DNA of 64,000 nt from Collinsella sp. (GTDB taxonomy: Bacteria > Actinomycetota > Coriobacteriia > Coriobacteriales > Coriobacteriaceae). Positions within the stretch are counted from its first letter, which is position 1; each line of letters opens with the position of its first letter. Where the stretch lies: positions 62,001 through 126,000 of the forward strand of contig JAGZQO010000002.1 in NCBI GenBank assembly GCA_018382125.1, written 5' to 3'. Below are positions 1 through 7,136 of this stretch, piece after piece. The position numbers and the translations under genes were made by a program. The notes under the pieces are model-generated. The model was given only the letters and a program-made list of their open reading frames with translations, did not search any database and was not told the DNA's origin.

Positions 1-42
1 GCGCTGATCGCCGACGATGCGCGCAATTTCCTCGGTGTTCAT
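1..42 (-). CDS. Start of an unidentified gene, cut by the window edge
   Basis: Fourteen codons can be read leftward from an ATG at 42, beginning MNTEEIARIVGD. A strong AGGAGGG ribosome site lies just upstream, between the stop codon of the alcohol dehydrogenase gene at 51-53 and this start, so the two genes are about 8 bases apart and almost certainly cotranscribed. The short N-terminus is reminiscent of acylating aldehyde dehydrogenases of the EutE type, which often pair with iron alcohol dehydrogenases. Fourteen residues cannot prove this, so the identity is left open. Confidence 0.6.
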   Translation of the reverse strand, partial: MNTEEIARIVGDQR

Positions 43-50
43 GGACCCTC

Positions 51-1271
51 CTAGTTCTCGTCCTCAAACATACCACCTGCAACAACTTCGTACATATGCT
101 CGAGCTCCAGGCGGTCCATTAAAAGAGGAACGGGGTACAGGGGATTGGCCTCGGCATCGGCATGGGACGTCATTTGCGGAATATCGGAGCGGCGAATACC
201 CGAGACATATTTGGGGATTCCCAGGGCCTCGTTCATGCGGTCGACCCAATCGATAAAGGCCTCGGACGCAAGACTGTCCTGCGCGGTAGCCGGCGCAATG
301 CCCGCCATGCGAGCAAGATCGGCAAGCTTGGGGGCGGCGGCGTCACCATAAGCGCGAAGCATGTGCGGCAGGATGATGGCGTTGGCTAAACCGTGCGGAA
401 TCCCGTAACGCCCGCCCAAGCTGTGTGCGATGGCATGAACGTATCCGACATAGGAGCGGGTAAACGCAACGCCTGCCTTATACGCCGCCGAAAGCATATT
501 GCGGCGCGCACGCATGTCGTCGCCGTGCTCATAGGCCTCGAGCAAATTGTCGCGGATGAGCTGGACCGCCTGACGCGCCATCTTGCGCGTGTAGGGCGTG
601 GTGCTACGGCCGATAAAGGCCTCGACAGCATGCGTCAGGGCGTCCATGCCCGTCTGCCCCGTAATGGAGGCAGGCAACCCGCGCGTAAACTCGGGGTCGT
701 GCACCGCAAAACGCGGGATGAGCACAAAGTCGTTAATGGGGTATTTATAGTGCGTCTCGTCATCGGTAATTACCGCCGCGAGCGTGACTTCGCTTCCCGT
801 ACCGGCGGTAGTGGGAACCGCAATAAGCAGCGGCAGGAGACGGTGGACACGCAACAGGCCACGCATCTTGTTGATGGGCTTGTTTGGCTGCGCAATGCGC
901 GCCCCCACACCCTTGGCGCAGTCCATGGCTGATCCTCCGCCAAAGCCGATAATGGCCTGGCAGGCGCTCTCTCGATACAGGGACGCCGCTTCCTCCACGT
1001 TTGAGACCGTGGGGTTCGCACGCGTTTCGGCATAGACCGTAACGCCAATCCCCTGAGCCATAAGCGCACGCTCGAGTGGTGCCGTGAGCCCCAAACGTGC
1101 AATACCAGGGTCTGTCACGATAAGGACCTTCTGGATCGAGCGCTTTTGAAGCACCGCGGGCACATCCTCGGCATGCTCCAAAATGCGCGGCTCGGTATAG
1201 GGCAGGATCGGCAATGCAATGCGAAAAACCGTCTGATATGTTCGGCACCAGGCGCGGCGGGCTAGATGCAT
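51..1271 (-). CDS. Iron-containing alcohol dehydrogenase
   Basis: The 406-residue product belongs to the group III (iron-dependent) alcohol dehydrogenases, cytoplasmic NAD(P)-linked enzymes that interconvert alcohols and aldehydes. The nucleotide-binding GGGSAMDCAK motif is near residues 113-122 and PTTAGTGSE follows near 153. The metal-site region is present as HAVEAF and HAIAHSLGGRYGIPHG. The length is close to the usual 380-400, with about 20 extra N-terminal residues. The ATG at 1271 is preceded by AAGGAGC at a good distance. The upstream gap carries two operator-like repeats (1291-1304 and 1355-1368), and another gene follows 8 bases downstream, so this is probably the first gene of a regulated fermentative operon. 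The substrate cannot be read from the sequence. Confidence 0.9.
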   Translation of the reverse strand: MHLARRAWCRTYQTVFRIALPILPYTEPRILEHAEDVPAVLQKRSIQKVLIVTDPGIARLGLTAPLERALMAQGIGVTVYAETRANPTVSNVEEAASLYRESACQAIIGFGGGSAMDCAKGVGARIAQPNKPINKMRGLLRVHRLLPLLIAVPTTAGTGSEVTLAAVITDDETHYKYPINDFVLIPRFAVHDPEFTRGLPASITGQTGMDALTHAVEAFIGRSTTPYTRKMARQAVQLIRDNLLEAYEHGDDMRARRNMLSAAYKAGVAFTRSYVGYVHAIAHSLGGRYGIPHGLANAIILPHMLRAYGDAAAPKLADLARMAGIAPATAQDSLASEAFIDWVDRMNEALGIPKYVSGIRRSDIPQMTSHADAEANPLYPVPLLMDRLELEHMYEVVAGGMFEDEN

Positions 1272-1290
1272 AAAGGAAGCTCCTTCATTT

Positions 1291-1368
1291 GTTGATTGGT
1301 CAACATTTGCTCGACCGATTGTACTCAGCGGCAGTCAAAGACGGCCTGCCAATCGTTAATCAATCAAC
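1291..1368. promoter_or_regulatory. Paired operator-like inverted repeats upstream of the alcohol dehydrogenase
   Basis: GTTGATTGGTCAAC (1291-1304) is a perfect inverted repeat of GTTGA/TCAAC around four bases. A second site, GTTAATCAATCAAC (1355-1368), matches the reverse complement of the first at 12 of 14 positions. The copies lie 64 bp apart, about six helical turns, in the gap shared by the dehydrogenase and the divergent rubrerythrin. This looks like a regulator binding pair that could loop DNA. The regulator is not known. Confidence 0.4.
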
Positions 1369-1415
1369 ATCTTCATATCTCAAAATTGTTTTATTAAAAA
1401 TCATTCCTAATAGGC

Positions 1416-1443
1416 TTCACATTTGGTTGCATTTATGGATAAT
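1416..1443 (+). promoter_or_regulatory. Possible promoter of the rubrerythrin gene
   Basis: TTCACA (1416-1421) and GATAAT (1438-1443), spaced by 16 bases, fit a housekeeping sigma promoter. The predicted leader contains a GC-rich hairpin at 1462-1492 (CGTCCGG paired with CCGGACG) ahead of the ribosome site. The assignment rests on motif matching only. Confidence 0.35.
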
Positions 1444-1527
1444 AGAACTCGTCAAGACGCACGTCCGGAGAGGGCCCTTACGGGACCGGACGAGCGCACA
1501 ATCGCCATCGATCGAAAGGATCGAATC

Positions 1528-2088
1528 ATGAAGTTTGTTTGCCCCGTTTGCGGTTATGTGGAAGAGTTCGACGGCGACCAGCTGCCCGAGGACTTCAAGT
1601 GCCCCCAGTGCGGCGTTCCCGGTTCTCGCTTCCTGAAGCAGGAGGAGGGTCAGCTCGAGTGGGCTGCCGAGCACGTCGTGGGCGTCGCCAAGATGGAGGG
1701 CGTCTCCGAGGACATCGTTGCCGACCTGCGCGCCAACTTTGAGGGCGAGTGCTCCGAGGTCGGTATGTACCTGGCCATGGCGCGCGTCGCTCATCGCGAG
1801 GGCTATCCCGAGATCGGCCTGTACTGGGAGAAGGCTGCCCACGAGGAGGCCGAGCACGCTGCCAAGTTCGCTGAGCTCCTGGGCGAGGTCGTAACCGACT
1901 CCACCAAGAAGAACCTCGAGATGCGCGTTGAGGCCGAGAACGGCGCCACCGCCGGCAAGACCGATCTTGCTAAGCGCGCCAAGGCCGCTGGCCTCGATGC
2001 CATCCACGACACCGTGCACGAGATGGCTCGCGACGAGGCTCGCCACGGCAAGGCTTTCGCCGGCCTGCTCAAGCGCTACTTCGGCTAA
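1528..2088 (+). CDS. Rubrerythrin with N-terminal rubredoxin domain (reverse rubrerythrin)
   Basis: The 186-residue cytoplasmic protein begins with a rubredoxin-like iron site (CPVCGY near residues 5-10 and CPQCGVP near 30) followed by a ferritin-like four-helix di-iron domain with several E and ExxH pairs (for example EAEHAAKFAEL). In classical rubrerythrins the order is reversed, so this is the reverse type, a peroxide-reducing protein used by anaerobes against oxidative stress. The open frame extends further upstream, but GAAAGGA sits 7 bases before the ATG at 1528 and the protein homology starts there. A terminator follows at 2122-2153, so the gene is probably monocistronic. Confidence 0.92.
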   Translation: MKFVCPVCGYVEEFDGDQLPEDFKCPQCGVPGSRFLKQEEGQLEWAAEHVVGVAKMEGVSEDIVADLRANFEGECSEVGMYLAMARVAHREGYPEIGLYWEKAAHEEAEHAAKFAELLGEVVTDSTKKNLEMRVEAENGATAGKTDLAKRAKAAGLDAIHDTVHEMARDEARHGKAFAGLLKRYFG

Positions 2089-2121
2089 GCCAGCAACCTG
2101 AGACATAACCTCTAGCTCGAT

Positions 2122-2153
2122 GAGGCCCGGACCGCATGGTTCGGGCCTTTTTC
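2122..2153 (+). terminator. Intrinsic terminator after rubrerythrin
   Basis: AGGCCCGGACC pairs with GGTTCGGGCCT around a four-base loop and is followed by a T run. It lies 34 bases after the rubrerythrin stop codon. Confidence 0.85.
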
Positions 2154-2220
2154 GTGCCTCACAAACTTGTTAACCACCTGAAATAGGACCGCCTTCGGCA
2201 TCGGCTTCTCGTCAAAAACT

Positions 2221-2341
2221 AAGTGAGTAGACTTTTTGGAACTTGCCGAGCAGACCATCCATATCACTTTATAAAGCCGCAGGTAAATGCCTTGTTGCAA
2301 AACGACCTAGTCGCCAAAGTGCCAAAAGTCTACTCACTTAG
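2221..2341. repeat. 121-bp repeat, copy A, with terminal inverted repeats
   Basis: This segment and 3641-3761 are both exactly 121 bp, in the same orientation, and clearly similar along their length. Each begins AAGTGAGTAGAC and ends with the near inverse TACTCACTTAG, giving imperfect terminal inverted repeats of about 24 bp. In copy A the two bases before the left end extend the symmetry to CTAAGTGAGTAG. Conserved interior blocks include CCGCAGGTA, CTTGTT and GTCGCCAAAGT. The right end overlaps the last codons and stop of the nuclease-like gene (stop at 2330-2332), so the repeat encodes that protein's final L-S-E-stop. No open frame is present inside. Confidence 0.85.
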
Positions 2342-3457
2342 ATTCGCAGCCGTCCACGATCGAGCCATTTTGTGTCTAACGGGCATCTTTCCGTCGATTA
2401 CTCCCAATTTTGTCCAGTCAACGAATAGTTCAGACCTGAGTAATGTCTCAGCCCTTTGCTCATCTGAGCTTTTATCACGATATTCAGCATCGAGCATCCT
2501 GCATACGGCCTTAACGATCGCGCGGAATCTATCCTCATCCGATATCTGTCTGTGTGTCAGGAGAAGCACATCGTAGCCCATGGCCTGAAGGGCCGTCATG
2601 CGGTCAGCGTCACGCAAGCCATCCCCTGCGCGTCCGTGCGAGGCCTTTCCCTGACATTCAATGGCCACCTGTCGCCTGCCGTCCGGCGAAGACAGAAGTA
2701 TGTCGATATATACACGGGACTTTCCCACAATCGCTCGAGCACTTGTGCTTAGCATCACTTCAACATTAAGCTCTATGTCGCAAAAACCTTCGCCTCCCAG
2801 GGATCGCGGCAGTGCAAGTAGCAAATACGCCTCGACCTCAAAAGGCGACGCGGCACCCAATGGAACGAGTTGCGACACCGTCCTAAATCTATTGCCGTAA
2901 CGTATCCCGCAAACATCTGAACAAAAACGGTCAAGGTCTCCGCCCAAAACCAAAGCGTCTCGACGCCATAAATTTGAGGCGGTGCCGTCCTCGGACGGGC
3001 AGCGCACCCAACCGAACGTTGTCGAGATCGCGCCCGAATCAATTGCACGCGAAAGCTCCGCCTCAAGTGCCGCAGGCAGAGCGCACACCGCAAACAAGCC
3101 ACACATCTCCGCCAATACCAAAAGAAGCTGAAGATCCGTCAGATGCCGCGACATGATGAATACCGTCAGTAGAGGAGACGTAATCAAAAACCCATGCTCC
3201 GTTTCCAGTACGGATTCCCTGGGAAGCTCACCAAGAAACAGCCGCTGCCTAATGCTGGCAGGACAAGTCCGTTTGTTTCTCGTCTGAACCAATGTATACA
3301 ACGGAAAACCGAGCGCGACCGCAGCCGTCGGGTTGCGGGCGAGATCATATCGCTGCCGGTCTTCTTCCGGTCGTGGAAGCGGCGGACACAGAGCGCGGAC
3401 CTGAGGGGGCAAACGCCAGTACCTAAAAGCCGATATGTCACAAAGTAGATCTTTCAT
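2330..3457 (-). CDS. Putative PD-(D/E)XK (DUF559/Vsr-like) nuclease-fold protein
   Basis: I do not recognise a named family for the whole 375-residue protein. The C-terminal third (about residues 225-330) has the layout of DUF559/very-short-patch-repair-like nucleases: a helix with SPFEVEAYLLLALP, a strand with YIDILLSS, then AIECQGK, then DADRMTALQAMGYDVLLLT. E, D and E/Q fall where catalytic residues are expected. The N-terminal part is cysteine-containing, without signal or membrane segments, and may be an AbiEi-like regulatory region; that is only an impression. The ATG at 3457 and a GTG at 3463 are both weak starts with no clear ribosome site. The gene lies between two 121-bp repeats in the same orientation; the downstream one supplies the stop codon. 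A role in mobility, defence or repair is inference. Confidence 0.6.
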   Translation of the reverse strand: MKDLLCDISAFRYWRLPPQVRALCPPLPRPEEDRQRYDLARNPTAAVALGFPLYTLVQTRNKRTCPASIRQRLFLGELPRESVLETEHGFLITSPLLTVFIMSRHLTDLQLLLVLAEMCGLFAVCALPAALEAELSRAIDSGAISTTFGWVRCPSEDGTASNLWRRDALVLGGDLDRFCSDVCGIRYGNRFRTVSQLVPLGAASPFEVEAYLLLALPRSLGGEGFCDIELNVEVMLSTSARAIVGKSRVYIDILLSSPDGRRQVAIECQGKASHGRAGDGLRDADRMTALQAMGYDVLLLTHRQISDEDRFRAIVKAVCRMLDAEYRDKSSDEQRAETLLRSELFVDWTKLGVIDGKMPVRHKMARSWTAANLSE

Positions 3458-3498
3458 AGGCACAGGAAAACACGAATTTCAACCCAGTCAGTCACGCA

Positions 3499-3516
3499 TT
3501 GGCGCGAACGCGCCAA
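3499..3516. promoter_or_regulatory. Palindrome upstream of the nuclease-like gene
   Basis: TTGGCGCGAACGCGCCAA is an 8-bp perfect inverted repeat with a two-base centre, 42 bases upstream of the ATG at 3457. Read toward the gene, the T run precedes the hairpin, so it is a poor terminator for that strand. An operator is more likely. Confidence 0.35.
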
Positions 3517-3540
3517 AAATGGTGCCGAACGGACTGCCAA

Positions 3541-3606
3541 GTTTTCAACAGCCCTCCCCAACTGGCCAAAAGCTTGCCGAGAGCTGGACGAAGTTCTGTT
3601 GAAAAC
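3541..3606. repeat. 11-bp perfect inverted repeat with a 44-base loop
   Basis: GTTTTCAACAG (3541-3551) is exactly inverted as CTGTTGAAAAC (3596-3606). It lies between repeat copy B and the nuclease-like gene, next to the 3499-3516 palindrome. Its function is unknown. Confidence 0.5.
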
Positions 3607-3640
3607 CCCATTTTTTTCTCATGCAGAAGCTTTGCGCGAC

Positions 3641-3761
3641 AAGTGAGTAGACTTTTTTGAACATCCCGAGCAGCCCGGTCATCCTGCTTTTCAAAACCGC
3701 AGGTAGATAGCTTGTTACAAAACTGCCTGGTCGCCAAAGTTCCAAAAGCCTACTCACTTAG
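3641..3761. repeat. 121-bp repeat, copy B, with terminal inverted repeats
   Basis: This is the second copy of the element at 2221-2341, same length and orientation. It starts AAGTGAGTAGAC and ends TACTCACTTAG. The right end overlaps the 3' end of the pdxR-like gene (stop at 3750-3752), encoding its last three residues L-S-E and stop, just as copy A does for the nuclease-like gene. The order is therefore gene, repeat, gene, repeat. No recombinase is encoded nearby. Confidence 0.85.
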
Positions 3762-5189
3762 GTTGCAGAGTGCTCCCATTAGCTGCGATTCCAAGGTATT
3801 TAGCGCTTTTGAACTCAAATCGTCATACTGAACAAGAATTTGACTTGAGTTTTCAGGGACAAATGCGCCATCGGCACACCAATAACAGTCACTGATATCG
3901 ATAAAAGAGATGCTCGAGCGCGTGAGGGCCCGTGCAAAAGTGCTTCCGCCCGTTCCACGCTCCGCAACCACGGTACAGTAAAGGCCCGCATCTGCCTGCT
4001 CGATCGAGACTTCCCCTGCCGGAAACGCTTTCCGCACAAGCGACGTCAGGCCATCACGCGCCTCGCGAGCACGAACGCGCACGCGGTTCACATGTCGCTC
4101 GTAATCACCCGATTCCAGCAAACGCGCCAAAGCGACCTGGTCAACAGAGCTCACCGACGAGGCGTAGAAACCAAGGTTGCGCCTAAACCGCTCCATTAGC
4201 TCATCGGGCAACACCATATACGCCAAACGCAACGCCGATGAAAGGCTCTTCGAAAACGTGTTGGTGTAGATAACCGACTGGGCGGCATCGATCGATGCGA
4301 GCGCGGGAATCGGCTTCCCGGCAAGGCGAAACTCACAATCAAAGTCATCTTCGATGAGATACCGACCTGGTCGCTCGGCGGCCCAGCTCAGAAGCGCATA
4401 GCGACGCGCAATGCTCGTCACAAGGCCGGTCGGATACTGATGGGACGGCATCAGGTGAAGGACATCGGTCCCGCTTTTCTGCAGAGTGCTCAAGTCCACG
4501 CCCTCGTCATCCAACGGGATATGTCGAACTTTGCAGCCCATAGCCTGATAGATACGCGTCAGACGCAAATAGCCCGGGTCCTCAACGGCATACACCTTGT
4601 CGGCTCCAAGCAACTGAACCAACATGGTATCGAGCAGCTGGGCGCCTGCACCGATAACAATGTTGTTGGGGTCGACATTCATGCCCCTTGTCCCACGCAG
4701 ATGGTGAGCAATTGCGCGTCGCAGCCGAGCGGTGCCCTGCGCCGGTGCGGGCGAAAAGATTTCGCGCTCATCTTCGGATGCCAACGTCGCCCGTAGTGCG
4801 CTTTGCCAAAGCCGCGCCGCCTCCAAAGCGGAAGGAGAAAGTGCATCGAACAGCTCGACCTGTCCGTTGACATCATGCGCGCTGAGGCCCACAGAGACGG
4901 TATCTCGGTCGATGCCCTGCGAAGCCAAAGGCAAAACCGGTGCATCCGGAAGCTTGCAAGCGTAGTAGCCACGACGCGGCATTGAGCAAATATAGCCCTC
5001 GGCAAGTAACTGGCTATATGCATTCTCGATGGTAATGACACTGATTCCCAGATGACTGGCAAAGGCGCGCTTAGACGGAAGATGCTCCCCCGCCGCAATA
5101 CGTCCAGCAACAATATCATCTCGAATTTGCTGGTAAACATACTCATAAAGCGATGCTTCGCCGCGTTTTTCCAAATTGTAGTCAAGCAT
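3750..5189 (-). CDS. pdxR: MocR-family PLP-dependent transcriptional regulator, PdxR-like
   Basis: The 479-residue product has a GntR-type winged helix at about residues 10-75 (YVYQQIRDDIVAGRI, LPSKRAFASHLGISVITIENAY) joined to a class I aminotransferase-like domain. It keeps the PLP lysine segment TNTFSKSLSSALRLAYM and YPTGLVTS. Proteins of this type next to pdxS sense pyridoxal phosphate and control its synthesis. The frame opens at a TTG at 5222, but AGGTGG sits 7 bases before the ATG at 5189, which is preferred. The gene is divergent from pdxST. Oddly, the last residues N-L-S-E and stop are encoded where the gene runs into the 121-bp repeat copy B, so the native 3' end may have been replaced. 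Confidence 0.88.
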   Translation of the reverse strand: MLDYNLEKRGEASLYEYVYQQIRDDIVAGRIAAGEHLPSKRAFASHLGISVITIENAYSQLLAEGYICSMPRRGYYACKLPDAPVLPLASQGIDRDTVSVGLSAHDVNGQVELFDALSPSALEAARLWQSALRATLASEDEREIFSPAPAQGTARLRRAIAHHLRGTRGMNVDPNNIVIGAGAQLLDTMLVQLLGADKVYAVEDPGYLRLTRIYQAMGCKVRHIPLDDEGVDLSTLQKSGTDVLHLMPSHQYPTGLVTSIARRYALLSWAAERPGRYLIEDDFDCEFRLAGKPIPALASIDAAQSVIYTNTFSKSLSSALRLAYMVLPDELMERFRRNLGFYASSVSSVDQVALARLLESGDYERHVNRVRVRAREARDGLTSLVRKAFPAGEVSIEQADAGLYCTVVAERGTGGSTFARALTRSSISFIDISDCYWCADGAFVPENSSQILVQYDDLSSKALNTLESQLMGALCNLSE

Positions 5190-5200
5190 GAGTTTGCCAC

Positions 5201-5242
5201 CTGACCTTATCGAGCTGTTCAATCTGGTATTAGTCTGACCTT
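5201..5242. promoter_or_regulatory. Direct repeats in the pdxR-pdxS gap, likely PdxR operator
   Basis: CTGACCTT occurs at 5201-5208 and again at 5235-5242, 34 bp apart and so on about the same helix face. MocR regulators commonly bind direct repeats in the gap shared with their target, so these are good operator candidates. The assignment is inference. Confidence 0.4.
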
Positions 5243-5334
5243 GTAATTATCTCGAAAACTGAGTATTTTGCCATACCCAGCTCCCCGATAGGATGTTCCG
5301 TCAAGCAATGCACATGCCAACCAAGGGAGCAACC

Positions 5335-6225
5335 ATGGCAGAACAGACCAGCAAGGCCGATCGCGTCAAACTCAATCGCGAACTCGCGCAGATGCTCAAG
5401 GGCGGCGTCATCATGGACGTCACCACGCCCGAGCAGGCACGCATCGCCGAGGAGGCAGGCGCCTGCGCCGTCATGGCACTCGAGCGCATCCCGGCCGACA
5501 TCCGCGCCGCAGGCGGCGTCTCGCGCATGAGCGACCCCAAGATGATCAAGGGCATCCAAGAGGCCGTCTCCATCCCCGTCATGGCCAAGTGCCGCATCGG
5601 TCACATTGTCGAGGCGCAGGTCCTGCAGGCCATCGAGATCGATTACATCGACGAGTCCGAGGTTCTCTCCCCCGCCGATGACGTCTATCACATCGACAAG
5701 ACCCAGTTTGACGTGCCGTTTGTCTGCGGCGCCCGCGATCTGGGCGAGGCGTTGCGCCGTGTTGCCGAGGGCGCCACTATGATTCGCACCAAGGGTGAGC
5801 CGGGTACGGGCGACGTCGTTCAGGCCGTGCGTCACATGCGCAAGATCCAAAAGCAGATCCGCGACGTTGTTGCCCTGCGCGACGACGAGCTCTTTGAGGC
5901 AGCCAAGCAACTGCAGGTTCCGGTCGAGCTGGTACGCGAGGTCCATGCCACGGGCAAGCTTCCCGTCGTGAACTTTGCCGCCGGCGGCGTAGCGACCCCG
6001 GCCGATGCCGCGCTGATGATGCAGCTGGGTGCCGAGGGCGTCTTTGTCGGCTCGGGCATCTTTAAGAGCGGCGACCCCGCCAAGCGCGCCGCTGCCATCG
6101 TCAAGGCCGTGGCAAACTTCACCGATGCCAGGCTCATCGCCGAGCTTTCGGAGGACCTGGGCGAGGCTATGGTGGGCATTAACGCCGACGAAATCGAGAT
6201 TATCATGGAAGAGCGCGGGCGCTAG
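5335..6225 (+). CDS. pdxS: Pyridoxal 5'-phosphate synthase, synthase subunit PdxS
   Basis: The 296-residue protein is the (beta/alpha)8 synthase that makes PLP from ribose 5-phosphate, glyceraldehyde 3-phosphate and ammonia delivered by PdxT. Diagnostic segments are MLKGGVIMDVTTPEQARIAE near the N-terminus, VMALERIPADIR, KCRIGHIVEAQ, TKGEPGTGDVVQAVRHMR and FAAGGVATPADAALMMQLG. The frame opens 42 bases earlier, but AAGGGAG lies just before the ATG at 5335, where the family N-terminus begins. pdxT follows after 20 bases, so the pair forms an operon opposite pdxR. Confidence 0.97.
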   Translation: MAEQTSKADRVKLNRELAQMLKGGVIMDVTTPEQARIAEEAGACAVMALERIPADIRAAGGVSRMSDPKMIKGIQEAVSIPVMAKCRIGHIVEAQVLQAIEIDYIDESEVLSPADDVYHIDKTQFDVPFVCGARDLGEALRRVAEGATMIRTKGEPGTGDVVQAVRHMRKIQKQIRDVVALRDDELFEAAKQLQVPVELVREVHATGKLPVVNFAAGGVATPADAALMMQLGAEGVFVGSGIFKSGDPAKRAAAIVKAVANFTDARLIAELSEDLGEAMVGINADEIEIIMEERGR

Positions 6226-6245
6226 TCCAGCAGAAAGGATCGCAC

Positions 6246-6833
6246 ATGAGCGATTATGCAGACCAAACGGTTGCCGTGCTGGCGGTCCAAGGCGCTTTTG
6301 CCGAGCACGAGGCAAGACTATTCGAGCTTGGCGCACACTGTATTGAGCTGAGGCAGGCGGCTGATTTGAAGCAGGACTTTGACCGTCTGGTACTTCCCGG
6401 CGGCGAGTCTACCGTTCAAGGGATGCTGCTTGATGAGTTGGGCATGCTCGAGGAGCTTCGTGCCCGTATCGCTGAAGGCATGCCCGTCCTGGGCACCTGC
6501 GCCGGCTTGATTCTGCTGGCGCGCGACCTTGCCGCCCACGACGATAAGGGCACGCCGCGTTTGGCAACCATGGATGTACTTGTCGAGCGCAATGCCTACG
6601 GCAGGCAGCTCGGCAGCTTTCGAACCAAGGGGCAGGTAGCCGGCATCGACGGTGAAGTGCCGCTGACGTTTATCCGCGCGCCCCGCATCGTCGAGGTCCA
6701 CGGCGACGCCAAGGTCTTAGCAAAAGTCGACGGCCGTATCGTCGCCGCCCGCCAAAGCAACCAGCTCGGCGTAACCTTCCACCCCGAGCTCGACGACGAT
6801 ACCCGCCTCCACGAACTCTTCCTTCAGATGTAG
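6246..6833 (+). CDS. pdxT: Pyridoxal 5'-phosphate synthase, glutaminase subunit PdxT
   Basis: The 195-residue class I glutaminase releases ammonia from glutamine and channels it to PdxS. The oxyanion segment LPGGEST is near residue 51, the nucleophile cysteine is in LGTCAGL near residue 83, and the His/Glu pair is in TFHPELDDD near the C-terminus. The length is normal for the family. AGAAAGGA precedes the ATG. It is the second and apparently last gene of the pdxST operon. Confidence 0.97.
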   Translation: MSDYADQTVAVLAVQGAFAEHEARLFELGAHCIELRQAADLKQDFDRLVLPGGESTVQGMLLDELGMLEELRARIAEGMPVLGTCAGLILLARDLAAHDDKGTPRLATMDVLVERNAYGRQLGSFRTKGQVAGIDGEVPLTFIRAPRIVEVHGDAKVLAKVDGRIVAARQSNQLGVTFHPELDDDTRLHELFLQM

Positions 6834-6873
6834 GAAGAGCAGAAACGAGCGTGGATTTTCGGACACATAGCAA

Positions 6874-6941
6874 ATGAGAGTGGATAATCTCCCACTCTGA
6901 GCTTGAATGCAGGCTCAAACCGGGAGATTACCCACTCTCAT
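6874..6941. repeat. Long inverted repeat downstream of pdxT
   Basis: Arms 6874-6893 and 6922-6941 are 20 bp each and match at 19 positions (left arm begins ATGAGAGTGG, right arm ends CCACTCTCAT). The loop itself contains GAGC and GCTC. There is no T run typical of a terminator. It may be a dispersed palindromic repeat or a stabilising 3' structure of the pdxST mRNA. Confidence 0.65.
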
Positions 6942-6994
6942 TCTTTGGTGCAAATGATCCCTTGGGGATGCCGATGTTTTGGCACCGACAGCGA

Positions 6995-7094
6995 GCGCCC
7001 ACCAGAGCGAACAAATTGGCATGAAAAGAGGACGGCATAGACCTTCTGGTCATGCCGTCCTCTTTGAATGACAAGTTGTCGCTCTGGTGGGCGC
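6995..7094. repeat. Nested palindrome with terminator-like core
   Basis: The outer arms at 6995-7014 and 7076-7094 match except for one missing base (left arm starts GCGCCCACCAGAGCGA). They enclose a second hairpin at 7025-7065, AAAGAGGACGGCAT against ATGCCGTCCTCTTT, with a further AGACC/GGTC stem inside. The inner hairpin has A and T flanks and could terminate transcription in both directions between pdxT and the convergent RGG gene. Confidence 0.65.
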
Positions 7095-7107
7095 GCAGCG
7101 TCAACTA

Positions 7108-7134
7108 GTTACGCGGTTCGTAGAACCGCGTAAC
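7108..7134. terminator. Perfect 12-bp hairpin at the 3' end of the RGG gene
   Basis: GTTACGCGGTTC pairs perfectly with GAACCGCGTAAC around GTA. It lies 3 bases beyond the stop codon of the convergent RGG-repeat gene. It lacks a proper T run, so its role as terminator is uncertain. Confidence 0.5.
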
Positions 7135-7136
7135 CC

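Noticed and set aside
2221..2341. 121-bp repeat as the end of an insertion sequence
   Set aside because: No transposase lies between or beside the copies, no target-site duplication is visible, and the repeats are in the same orientation with their own terminal symmetry.
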